A stretch of 64,000 nt of DNA. Source: JAUXFK01 sp034189035 (lineage in GTDB: Bacteria; Desulfobacterota; UBA8473). Every line of letters starts with the position of its first letter. The first letter of the stretch is position 1. Where the stretch lies: NCBI GenBank assembly GCA_034189035.1, contig JAXHVA010000006.1:32054-96053 (forward strand). The letters are read 5' to 3'. Shown here in pieces: positions 57,307 to 64,000 of the stretch. Under the pieces are notes generated by a model that was not told the origin of the DNA, ran no database searches, and saw only the letters and a program-made list of their open reading frames with translations. The position numbers and the translations under genes were made by a program.

Positions 57307-57519
57307 TTATTTTGTGAGAATCATAAGGATATCTTCACCCTCTTCTTTAGTTTTTACATCCCACCCTTCTTTTGTGGCCATTCTTGTTACATTATCTCTC
57401 GAAGTGGCACTGTCAATGATTACCTCAAATGTTCCGCTTCCCATCTCTTTCATCTTCCTTTGAGCGTTTATTACTGGTAATGGGCAAGACAACCCTCTGG
57501 CATCTACCCTTTCCGTCAT
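57307..57519 (-). CDS. TusA/SirA-like sulfur (selenium) carrier protein
   Basis: A 70-residue TusA-family protein with the CPxP motif (ARGLSCPLPVINAQRKM, Cys12 at the start of the first helix), SATSRDNVTRMATKEGW and a final beta-strand. These proteins relay sulfane sulfur or selenium as a persulfide or perselenide. It is encoded between yedE and the DUF3343 gene, 13 bp after yedE. Such carriers are thought to accept the chalcogen imported by YedE. AAAGGAGG upstream gives a strong start. Confidence 0.92.
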   Translation of the reverse strand: MTERVDARGLSCPLPVINAQRKMKEMGSGTFEVIIDSATSRDNVTRMATKEGWDVKTKEEGEDILMILTK

Positions 57520-57532
57520 TTCTTTCCTCCTT

Positions 57533-58612
57533 TTATATCTTTTCTCTCATGTAAAAGCCAAGAACAATGCAAAAGACAAGCCCAACGATTACTGCGCCAG
57601 GTCCCCATAACCCTACCCCTTTTGGAGAACTGGCCATAGCAAAATTGTGCGCAAAGGCTGCACCTGTAATCATCCCTATAACAAAGACAGCCGAATCACC
57701 ATCACCTTCACCTGAAAGAAATAATTGACGACCCGGACAACCCCCGGCCATAGCAAATGTCAGCCCTGCCAAAACCATTCCCGCGAAGTTCCACACATGA
57801 TTGTTATGGGAAACAGGCTGCCCTACAAATCCAGGATTGAACTGGCCGAGTAGGATATTCATGCCAAACGATCCTATTAGAAGTCCCAAGATTCCGGTCA
57901 TCAAATAGAAGTCTCGTATTAAGATCATATCCCTGATTGCCCCCATTGTACAGAACCTGCTTCTCTGAGCCAAGGCCCCTATTGTCAAGCCAATAATCAA
58001 TGAGACTATAAGGGGCGCATGCATTGCCCCCGGCCCCTTCGTACTTATGAAAATCGCCCCAGAAGGCAAGCTTGGTTCAGCGATCACGAGAATTAAGAGT
58101 CCGATCATGATAATTGGCATTATCCACCCGACAAATTGATATGTCTTCTGGCTTCTACCGAGATTGTAACCAGACTTTAGAAAGTATACACCTATTGCTA
58201 CACCTACAAAAAGTCCTGCCAGACCCAGGATAGCATTCCCATCTCCACCACATAGCCGAAGCAATGCCCTCCATGGACACCCCAGAAAGACCAATGCACC
58301 AATCATAGCAAAGAAACCCAGCATAAACCTCACTATTGGAGCTGAGCCTGCTCTGGCTTTGAATTCTCTGAAGATAAGTGAGGATATAAGAGCTCCGAGT
58401 ACGAAACCAATGATCTCCGGCCTTATATACTGAACAACATCGGCCCTGTGTAATCCAAGGGCCCCGGCAATATCCCGTTCAAAACAGGCCACACATATCC
58501 CCATATTCGGAGGGTTACCGCATTTTTGCAGTAGAGCTGCAAATACTCCGATAAAAAGGCCTACAGAGAATATACCCTTTTTTGAGCCAAAGAATTTCAA
58601 CATACTTTCCAT
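57533..58612 (-). CDS. yedE: YedE-type selenium transporter
   Basis: A 359-residue YeeE/YedE-family membrane protein with about ten helices arranged as two repeats. Conserved cysteines lie in GICVACFERD, FLGCPWRALLRLCGGDGN, SRFCTMGA and AGGCPGRQLFLSGEGD, which line the pore and pass thiosulfate-like or selenium species. The GDGN/EGDGDS variants and the operon partners mark the selenium-specific group. It is first in the minus-strand operon, with a start at 58612. Confidence 0.92.
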   Translation of the reverse strand: MESMLKFFGSKKGIFSVGLFIGVFAALLQKCGNPPNMGICVACFERDIAGALGLHRADVVQYIRPEIIGFVLGALISSLIFREFKARAGSAPIVRFMLGFFAMIGALVFLGCPWRALLRLCGGDGNAILGLAGLFVGVAIGVYFLKSGYNLGRSQKTYQFVGWIMPIIMIGLLILVIAEPSLPSGAIFISTKGPGAMHAPLIVSLIIGLTIGALAQRSRFCTMGAIRDMILIRDFYLMTGILGLLIGSFGMNILLGQFNPGFVGQPVSHNNHVWNFAGMVLAGLTFAMAGGCPGRQLFLSGEGDGDSAVFVIGMITGAAFAHNFAMASSPKGVGLWGPGAVIVGLVFCIVLGFYMREKI

Positions 58613-58658
58613 AGATTAAATACTCCCTTGATCGGTTAAACAAGATGCCTTTTCACTA

Positions 58659-58799
58659 GTGTCCAGCCAAAAATAGTCAATATTTTTCATAGTCTATAAA
58701 GGCGAAAATTTTAACCGTTGGAATATATAGATATATTTAGAGGATAAAATCTGAGCCTGATACAGAGATTGGCCAAAAGGACCATTTATGGATGGACGC
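58659..58799 (-). repeat. 141-bp MITE-like element, copy A
   Basis: A 141-bp non-coding element with terminal inverted repeats (GTGTCCAGCC at one end, reverse complement of GGATGGACGC at the other). Read on the minus strand it aligns with 61789-61929, including GTCCATCCATA-ATGGTC and CTGTATCAG-CTCAG. No coding capacity. Confidence 0.85.
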
Positions 58800-59706
58800 T
58801 CACTCTTAATGGATTAAATAAATATTAATCATAGTTTTAAATCTATTGCAAATAGAAAATATCTATAGTCTCCCTTAAAATTATCGAAAATAACTATAGC
58901 AATATCCTACCTTAAAATCTCTTCATAAAAGCTTAACATCCCTCAATAAATCGATTTTCAAGGGATTTTTGCCAATTGAACCTTACTATGAATAGAAACA
59001 ACTAGAGTATAAAATCTCCCCTGAGGCTGAATTCTCCTTCTTTCTATCCAAGAGTGAACAATCTTACAGCTCCTTACACCCCTTTTAAGCCCTCCAGCCA
59101 AAGCTAAAATTGAAGAACCACACTTGTTGTGAACTCTTTTGCCTTGACACACACTGGCAATTCTCTTATATTCTCTAATAGTAGAGATATTTGAAAGAGT
59201 TGCAAAAAGCCACGGCCAAATTCAATAATAATTTAATATACCATGTCCGTGTTCTTAATATAACTAAGTCGAAAAGAAATCTTGAGCATGGCAGCTAATC
59301 GGGTAGCCAAGGTTTTTCTTGCCTCTAGACCATCCCGCATGCACGTCTCTCTCGATACTCTTTAGAGAAGTTTAATTTACCGGGTCACATATTAAAAATG
59401 ACCTGAGGTGTAGGCCATTTAGGGGACATCTCCCCATTTTTTCCATACATCTTTAGGGTATGGAGGTCTCTCCTGGAGAAGAATTCGTATTGATTGGTAC
59501 AGAGCCTCATCTTGCTTGCTCCTTTTTTTGGATTGGGGTTACATGTTAGAATTATCTTAATATTCTTACGAAGGAAGCCGATATATTATCGTGTCACTGA
59601 AAAGGACCTCTGTGTAAATCCAGCCTTTTCGAGACATGTAACTCTGATTAGTATTCAACTTTTTCGCATCGAAAATCATAATGCCCTGACTATAAGGAGT
59701 CTACAC
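58800..59706. other. Intergenic region with no clear gene
   Basis: About 900 bases between MITE copy A and the alcohol dehydrogenase gene. A frame open from 59494 in phase with the dehydrogenase has no ribosome site and no homology, so I treat it as 5' leader. A minus-strand frame at 58958-59152 is not convincing. At 59399-59475 short inverted repeats such as CCTGAGG/CTCAGG-like pairs are visible but no defined element. I see no promoter that I would defend. Confidence 0.35.
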
Positions 59707-60708
59707 ATGATAAAAGCCTTTGCAGCATTTAAATCGGGGGGTGAACTAAAACACTATGAGTATGATCCGGGGGAATTGAAGCCTGATGAGGTAGAAATCA
59801 ATATCCTTTCCTGTGGTATCTGCCATACTGATCTGAGTGTCATCGATAACATAACGAAAAATGCCCAATATCCTCTTGTTCCTGGTCACGAAGTGGTAGG
59901 GAAGATTTGTAAAGTTGGAGATAAAGTCAAGCAGCTGACGGTCGGCCAAATAGTGGGTCTGGGCTGGCATTCAGGTTATTGCAACGAATGTGCGTTTTGT
60001 CGCTCAGGCAATCATAACCTGTGTGCTGACTCACAAGCAACAATCATAGGACATCATGGTGGCTTTGCTGAAAAGGTACGTGCAGCTGCTAACAGTGTAG
60101 TTCCCATCCCGGATGGTATTGATGTGGAATCTGCAGGTCCTCTGTTTTGTGGTGGGGTTACTGTTTTTAATCCACTGGTTCAGTTTAATGTTAAACCCAC
60201 AGATAAGGTGGCGGTGATCGGCATCGGAGGCCTGGGGCATATGGCGTTGCAGTTCCTCAATGCATGGGGGTGTGAAGTCACGGCATTTACGTCCAGAAAA
60301 GACAAAAAGAAAGATGTCCTCCGCCTGGGTGCCCACCATACACTGAACACATGCAATAAGAAGGATATCAAGGCAGTAGCAGGTCACTTTGACATGATTA
60401 TTTCGACAGTTAACGTTAAACTCGATTGGAATCTCTATCTCAACACACTGAATTCCCGCGGTCGTTTACACTTTGTCGGTACGATTTTAGATCCGCTCGA
60501 TATCAACGCGTTTTCACTCATAACGAGTCAACGTTCGATATCTGGCTCTCCGGTCGGGAGCCCTTCAACCATTGCCAAGATGCTTAATTTTGCTAGTCTC
60601 CATGGCATTAAACCAGTAATCGAGAAATTCAGCTTTGATGACATAAATGAGGCTATCACAAGATTAAGAAACGGCCACGCGCATTATCGAATTGTGCTTT
60701 ATCGCTGA
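59707..60708 (+). CDS. Zinc-dependent alcohol dehydrogenase (YahK-like)
   Basis: A 333-residue medium-chain dehydrogenase of the cinnamyl-alcohol/YahK group, NAD(P)-dependent aldehyde/alcohol interconversion. Catalytic zinc ligands are in CGICHTD and GHEVVG, with a later Cys in FCGGVTVFNPL. The structural-zinc Cys set is ECAFCRSGNHNLC, shorter than usual (GYCNECAFC-x7-C). The nucleotide site is IGIGGLGHMALQF. ATG 59707 has AAGGAGT upstream. It stands alone, between two inverted MITE copies together with a convergent Crp/Fnr gene. Confidence 0.88.
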   Translation: MIKAFAAFKSGGELKHYEYDPGELKPDEVEINILSCGICHTDLSVIDNITKNAQYPLVPGHEVVGKICKVGDKVKQLTVGQIVGLGWHSGYCNECAFCRSGNHNLCADSQATIIGHHGGFAEKVRAAANSVVPIPDGIDVESAGPLFCGGVTVFNPLVQFNVKPTDKVAVIGIGGLGHMALQFLNAWGCEVTAFTSRKDKKKDVLRLGAHHTLNTCNKKDIKAVAGHFDMIISTVNVKLDWNLYLNTLNSRGRLHFVGTILDPLDINAFSLITSQRSISGSPVGSPSTIAKMLNFASLHGIKPVIEKFSFDDINEAITRLRNGHAHYRIVLYR

Positions 60709-60859
60709 TTCTTACAAAACTGCAAATAGTGTATTTTTGGTCTCTTTTTGTCAAGAGAAAAAAGTCTCGCCAAGCGGAACTTTGCAAAGAATTCGTTTTT
60801 CTGACTTATATTCAAGTGCAGGGAATTCTCCAATAACTAGGGTGTTTGTCTATTGGAGA

Positions 60860-61543
60860 TTAGGAAAGGCGTCTTTGTCCACTAGCCAGTTCTTCTAATC
60901 CTTCAATATCTAATATCTGAAGAGAACGTGAGCCGTCTGACCGGATGAGTTTCTCTTTAGACATCTTTGACAGAATGCGTGAAAGGGTTTCTGGGATTGT
61001 TCCCAAAATGCTCGCCAGTTGTCCTTTTGAGATCTTCAAAACCAGTGTGTCTTTTTTGTCCTCATTACTATAGAGATAAAGGAGATACGCGGCAAGTCTT
61101 CCAGGAACTTCCTTTAAAGAGAGGTTCTCTATGAGCCCAGTAAATCTACGGAGTCGACATGATAAAACAGCTAACATATTCAGTGCGAGGGAGGGATTTC
61201 TTTTAACCAACTTAACAAATGCATCCCGTGGGAAGAAGAGCAGCCGGCTATCCTCTATGGTCTTTGCATTGGCAGGAAACCTTTCGCCGGCAAAGACCGG
61301 TACTTCACCAAAGGGTTCTCCTGGGCCAAAAATATGAAGAATCTGCTCCTTACCTTCAATGGAAACCTTAAATATCTTTACCTGTCCTGAGATAACAACA
61401 TAGAAGCCATCGCCTTCATCCCCCTCAAAGAAGACATCCTTACCACGCTTGAAATTCTTTTTCAGTGCAATATCTGCCAAATCCTTTTGCTGCTCTTTAG
61501 AAAGACCTTCAAATAGTGGGATAGAGGCTATACTATCGATCAT
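60860..61543 (-). CDS. Crp/Fnr-family transcriptional regulator
   Basis: A 227-residue regulator with an N-terminal cyclic-nucleotide-binding-like domain (LFEGLSKEQQKDLADIA, VFFEGDEGDGFYVVISGQVKIF, GPGEPFGEVPVFAGERFPANAKT) and a C-terminal winged helix-turn-helix (SKGQLASILGTIPETLSRILSKM). No N-terminal cysteines for an Fe-S cluster and no strict cAMP-pocket Arg/Ser pattern, so the ligand is unknown; CooA-like haem binding cannot be excluded but is not shown. It is convergent with the alcohol dehydrogenase gene. Confidence 0.9.
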   Translation of the reverse strand: MIDSIASIPLFEGLSKEQQKDLADIALKKNFKRGKDVFFEGDEGDGFYVVISGQVKIFKVSIEGKEQILHIFGPGEPFGEVPVFAGERFPANAKTIEDSRLLFFPRDAFVKLVKRNPSLALNMLAVLSCRLRRFTGLIENLSLKEVPGRLAAYLLYLYSNEDKKDTLVLKISKGQLASILGTIPETLSRILSKMSKEKLIRSDGSRSLQILDIEGLEELASGQRRLS

Positions 61544-61788
61544 ATCCTTGGTTTTAAAAAAAGGGTTTATTTAGGAACTATGAAAGCAAAACTGTCGGCA
61601 AGCTTCATTAACGGCCAAATTATATATAAATAAAGCTAGCGTTTTCTCCTGTTCTTTCTTCACGCACTTTGACGCTTAGAAAACTGAATGCATTAAAATC
61701 TGATCGTTATTTCTTGCGGTTCTTTTAAAAAAGTTACGCTGTTAGATTAAATCTGAATACAGATGCATATTGGATTTTTTCACATCTG

Positions 61789-61929
61789 ATGTCCATCCAT
61801 ATATGGTCATTTTGCCCAATCCCTGTATCAGACTCAGGTATTACTCTCGAAATATATTGATGTATTTGCTAGGGTTGAATCCTCGTCTTTTTTAACCCTG
61901 AACAAAATTGCCTAATTATGGATGGACAC
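61789..61929 (+). repeat. 141-bp MITE-like element, copy B
   Basis: Starts near TGTCCATCCATA and ends TATGGATGGACAC, giving ~12-bp terminal inverted repeats. It is homologous, in opposite orientation, to 58659-58799. It lies in the 445-bp gap between the Crp/Fnr and VWA genes; the remainder of that gap (61544-61788, 61930-61989) shows nothing I recognise. Confidence 0.85.
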
Positions 61930-61989
61930 TATCTTCTTTTAGTTATACCAGAAAAGCAGAAAAAGGAGAGAAAATATAAGGGTTCGACT

Positions 61990-63765
61990 TCAATGAACAC
62001 AAGAGAGATCGGTTTGAAAACTGTAACTATTCTTTCTGTTCTTATATACCATGATCCATCTTAGCAAGCTCTCTATGGCATTTGGTAATTGGTTGAAATG
62101 GTCAAGGAATTGGATGGACTTTCCATATTGATTTGACATGGTATCACGGTCTTTATACCCACAAGCCAAGGTGATTAGGTCGACATCCTGCGCCTTGCAG
62201 TAATCGATACCATACTGGACATTACACCCACAATTCGATTCCCCATCCGTCACATGGATGATTATTCTACGTCCCTTATCTTTTGACATCAAATAGGTTG
62301 TAGCTATAATTGCCTGCCCAGAGGCTGTGTGCCCGTTTGGAGGAACAGATAAGAGGGTATTCCCGCTTATCAATTTTGAAAGCATACATGTGTTGTCCAG
62401 TTCAAAGTACGCATAGGCATTTAAATGATTGTTAAAACCAATAAATGCCTTATGAATGTTAGCAACCGTATTTTCTACGAGTCTCCACTTTGATCCTCCC
62501 ATAGACCCTGAAGCATCCATGAGAAGGGTTATATTCCAGCTCATCTCAGGGATGAACTGTTTATCCATGAAACATTTACCGGATATCGGAGCCCGATATA
62601 GTCGTCTTTTATCCACCTTCCCACTTGTAAGACCATGATTAACAAGACATTTTCTGTCAGAATAGTTCTGAAATATTGCCTTTAAACGCGCAACCATGAC
62701 ATGGTCTATTACAGGATGTGCTGGGATATTGAAATCCCAAATTGAAGTGGGGATTACATCTTCATTGTCTTCACCCACTATTGAGTGTATGATAGAAGTG
62801 ATATCACTGGAATCACTTGCTAAATTGACCTCAATTTTATCTATCAAGGAAAGACTAATGGGAGTTTTAGTCCTTCTTTTTTTTACCTTTCCTTTGGTCT
62901 CTGGCACCCATAGCAAGGCCTTCTCTTCTATGCTCCATGAGCTGACCAGCCCCTTAATCTTTTTCCAGATATCAAAGTACAAATGAGCGCGCATCTCACA
63001 GCGATCCGTAACGTGTCGGCTCTTGAGGGGTACCTCTTTCAATTCCGGAAGGATGCTGTCTAGTATCATGAGGGATTCTTTATACTGTGGTTTTATACGA
63101 TCGACTCCTCTTTGTTCTATTGCCTTCAACCACCAGAGATAGAGCAACTCATCTACTGTAATTCCTTCGATCTTTGATCCGTTAAACCCATTACCAACAA
63201 CTGCTGCCCTCGATTTCTTCACATAGCTCCCTAAAATCGATTGTTCCGGAAGATGGTCTATATATATATCTTCCCCAGCATAAACGATTTTGTGTATAAT
63301 CACCTTTTCTCGAATCTTCTCATCCTTGGATAACTCTTCGATCTTTTCCCAGACAAAGTAGCTCCATTCCTTTCTGTGAAAGGCTTCATGTATTACACAA
63401 CCCACTAAATAGTCGACTTTGCTGTGTGGTACAGGATAATTCCCCATTACATATGTTGGGTCAAGAGAAATAACATCCCTGTATCGGCTTGACATGCCTG
63501 TCCATTCTATTTCACCTATATTCTCTCCAATATGACCGGCAACCTTACGCAATGACCTTAAAAGATTAGCAAGTTCTACAGACTCCTCAGAGGAAGTATT
63601 CTTTCTCCAGTATTCGGATATTCCTTGATTGTAATTTTCAGATTTTTTCCATGGCGCAGTGGCTCGTAATACATCTCCGGCCCCCCAACCAGCACGTAAC
63701 GACGGCCTTCTTCCTTCATAAATATCATCGATATCCATAGAAAGGTTTACCGATCCAATATCCAT
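61990..63765 (-). CDS. VWA-domain protein with HExxH metallopeptidase-like region
   Basis: A 591-residue protein. The N-terminal half has a putative zinc-protease motif, GCVIHEAFHRKEW (HExxH, near residue 125), followed by YAGEDIYID, a pattern like the third acidic ligand of gluzincins. The C-terminal ~200 residues form a VWA domain with MIDAS DASGSM, TASGQ and VTDGES. The overall layout resembles VWA-metallopeptidase proteins that work with MoxR ATPases (CobT, DUF2201 type). ATG 63765 has AAGGAGGAGG just upstream, shorter than the maximal frame. No MoxR gene is adjacent; the nearest is the CODH/ACS locus. It precedes MITE copy B and follows a glycyl radical enzyme gene. Confidence 0.75.
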   Translation of the reverse strand: MDIGSVNLSMDIDDIYEGRRPSLRAGWGAGDVLRATAPWKKSENYNQGISEYWRKNTSSEESVELANLLRSLRKVAGHIGENIGEIEWTGMSSRYRDVISLDPTYVMGNYPVPHSKVDYLVGCVIHEAFHRKEWSYFVWEKIEELSKDEKIREKVIIHKIVYAGEDIYIDHLPEQSILGSYVKKSRAAVVGNGFNGSKIEGITVDELLYLWWLKAIEQRGVDRIKPQYKESLMILDSILPELKEVPLKSRHVTDRCEMRAHLYFDIWKKIKGLVSSWSIEEKALLWVPETKGKVKKRRTKTPISLSLIDKIEVNLASDSSDITSIIHSIVGEDNEDVIPTSIWDFNIPAHPVIDHVMVARLKAIFQNYSDRKCLVNHGLTSGKVDKRRLYRAPISGKCFMDKQFIPEMSWNITLLMDASGSMGGSKWRLVENTVANIHKAFIGFNNHLNAYAYFELDNTCMLSKLISGNTLLSVPPNGHTASGQAIIATTYLMSKDKGRRIIIHVTDGESNCGCNVQYGIDYCKAQDVDLITLACGYKDRDTMSNQYGKSIQFLDHFNQLPNAIESLLRWIMVYKNRKNSYSFQTDLSCVH

Positions 63766-63833
63766 CTTCACCTCCTCCTTAGTCAGCTCCTCAGTCAATA
63801 CAAAAGAAGCATTTCAAAATGAAAACCCGAATG

Positions 63834-63864
63834 AGGCTGGCTGAACCTAAAGTCCAGCCAGCCT
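63834..63864 (-). terminator. Rho-independent-like terminator of the glycyl radical enzyme gene
   Basis: A perfect 10-bp inverted repeat, AGGCTGGCTG (63834-63843) and CAGCCAGCCT (63855-63864), with an 11-base loop lies 24 bases after the stop of the gene at the right edge. Reading leftward it is followed by a T-rich stretch (CATTCGGGTTTTCATTTTG), as expected for a terminator on the minus strand. Confidence 0.8.
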
Positions 63865-63887
63865 GCAAAAAATCTGGTTAAATAGAG

Positions 63888-64000
63888 CTAAAACTTCTGC
63901 ACATTACGTGCGATAATCGCATCCTGTGTCATCTTGTTCATTTCTACAAAATGAGCACTGTACCCTGCAATTCGAACGAGCAGCTCAGAGTATTGCTCAG
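63888..64000 (-). CDS. Glycyl radical enzyme (PFL-like), C-terminal end
   Basis: Only the last 36 codons fall in the window. They hold the glycyl radical signature VRIAGYSAHFV, with the radical-bearing Gly in R-(V/I)-(S/A)-G-Y, and the usual ending (MTQDAIIARNVQKF). The pyruvate formate-lyase superfamily also includes glycerol/diol dehydratases and choline lyase, so the substrate cannot be assigned. A radical-activating enzyme would be expected beyond the right edge. Confidence 0.85.
   Translation of the reverse strand, partial: EQYSELLVRIAGYSAHFVEMNKMTQDAIIARNVQKF

Noticed and set aside
59494..59706. 71-residue extension of the alcohol dehydrogenase
   Set aside because: No homology or ribosome site; AAGGAGT precedes ATG 59707, which matches the usual start.
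1..64000. CRISPR array, prophage or rRNA operon
   Set aside because: No regularly spaced repeats, phage structural genes or rRNA sequences were seen.

Overview
The window looks like a chromosome segment of an anaerobic, autotrophic or CO/formate-metabolising Gram-negative bacterium. A member of the former Deltaproteobacteria (Desulfobacterota) or a relative fits best. The grounds are outer-membrane porins, a membrane-bound selenocysteine formate dehydrogenase, an archaeal-type CO dehydrogenase/acetyl-CoA synthase (CODH/ACS), selB, a selenium-transport operon, and a selC-like tRNA-Cys of a kind described from delta-proteobacteria. This placement is an inference; there is no rRNA or other phylogenetic marker here.

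Layout. 0-6.4 kb: a broken terC-like gene, then a three-gene formate dehydrogenase operon (Sec/Mo catalytic subunit, Fe-S subunit, HybB/NrfD-type membrane subunit). 6.7-8.3 kb: SbcD-like phosphoesterase and AlkD-like repair protein. 8.3-19.3 kb: an accessory block with a MntA-like nucleotidyltransferase between 120-bp direct repeats, a group II intron remnant, a decayed RHS gene and a decayed surface-glycan cluster (CBM-like protein, GH17, unknown membrane protein, GT2 synthase), ending in a truncated IS200 transposase. A 57-bp duplication of the phosphoesterase 3' end brackets the block (7456-7512 and 19230-19286). 19.3-26.4 kb (minus): alpha-mannosidase, a three-part mannose kinase/isomerase fusion, and an ADP-forming acyl-CoA synthetase subunit. 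27-33 kb: methyltransferase plus B12-type radical SAM protein (plus strand), porin plus molybdopterin oxidoreductase (minus strand).

34.3-51.1 kb is the metabolic core. A LysR regulator is divergent from a long plus-strand locus: cooC, cdhC (ACS), an AAA+-VWA fusion, a small zinc protein, cdhA and cdhB (CODH), three uncharacterised tandem proteins of which at least two are clear paralogues, a PHP protein, a stand-alone MoxR-type AAA+ ATPase, a second cooC, fwdB, and after a decayed fwdD-like/IS630 stretch an Fe-S protein. The AAA+ pair copies the Mg-chelatase I/D logic: one intact motor, and one partner that has lost its Walker B glutamate and arginine finger and carries a VWA domain. Both share a CX3CX6CX2C insert. 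I propose this as an uncharacterised nickel/A-cluster maturation machine for CODH/ACS.

51.1-58.6 kb is a selenium region: a selC-like tRNA with Cys anticodon GCA and discriminator U directly before selB, and on the minus strand yedE, a TusA-like protein, a DUF3343 protein, a NAD(P)HX-dehydratase-like protein, yedF and a porin. It presumably supports selenoproteins such as the formate dehydrogenase. 58.6-64 kb holds an alcohol dehydrogenase and a Crp/Fnr regulator between two inverted 141-bp MITE-like repeats, a VWA protein with an HExxH motif, and the C-terminal end of a glycyl radical enzyme.
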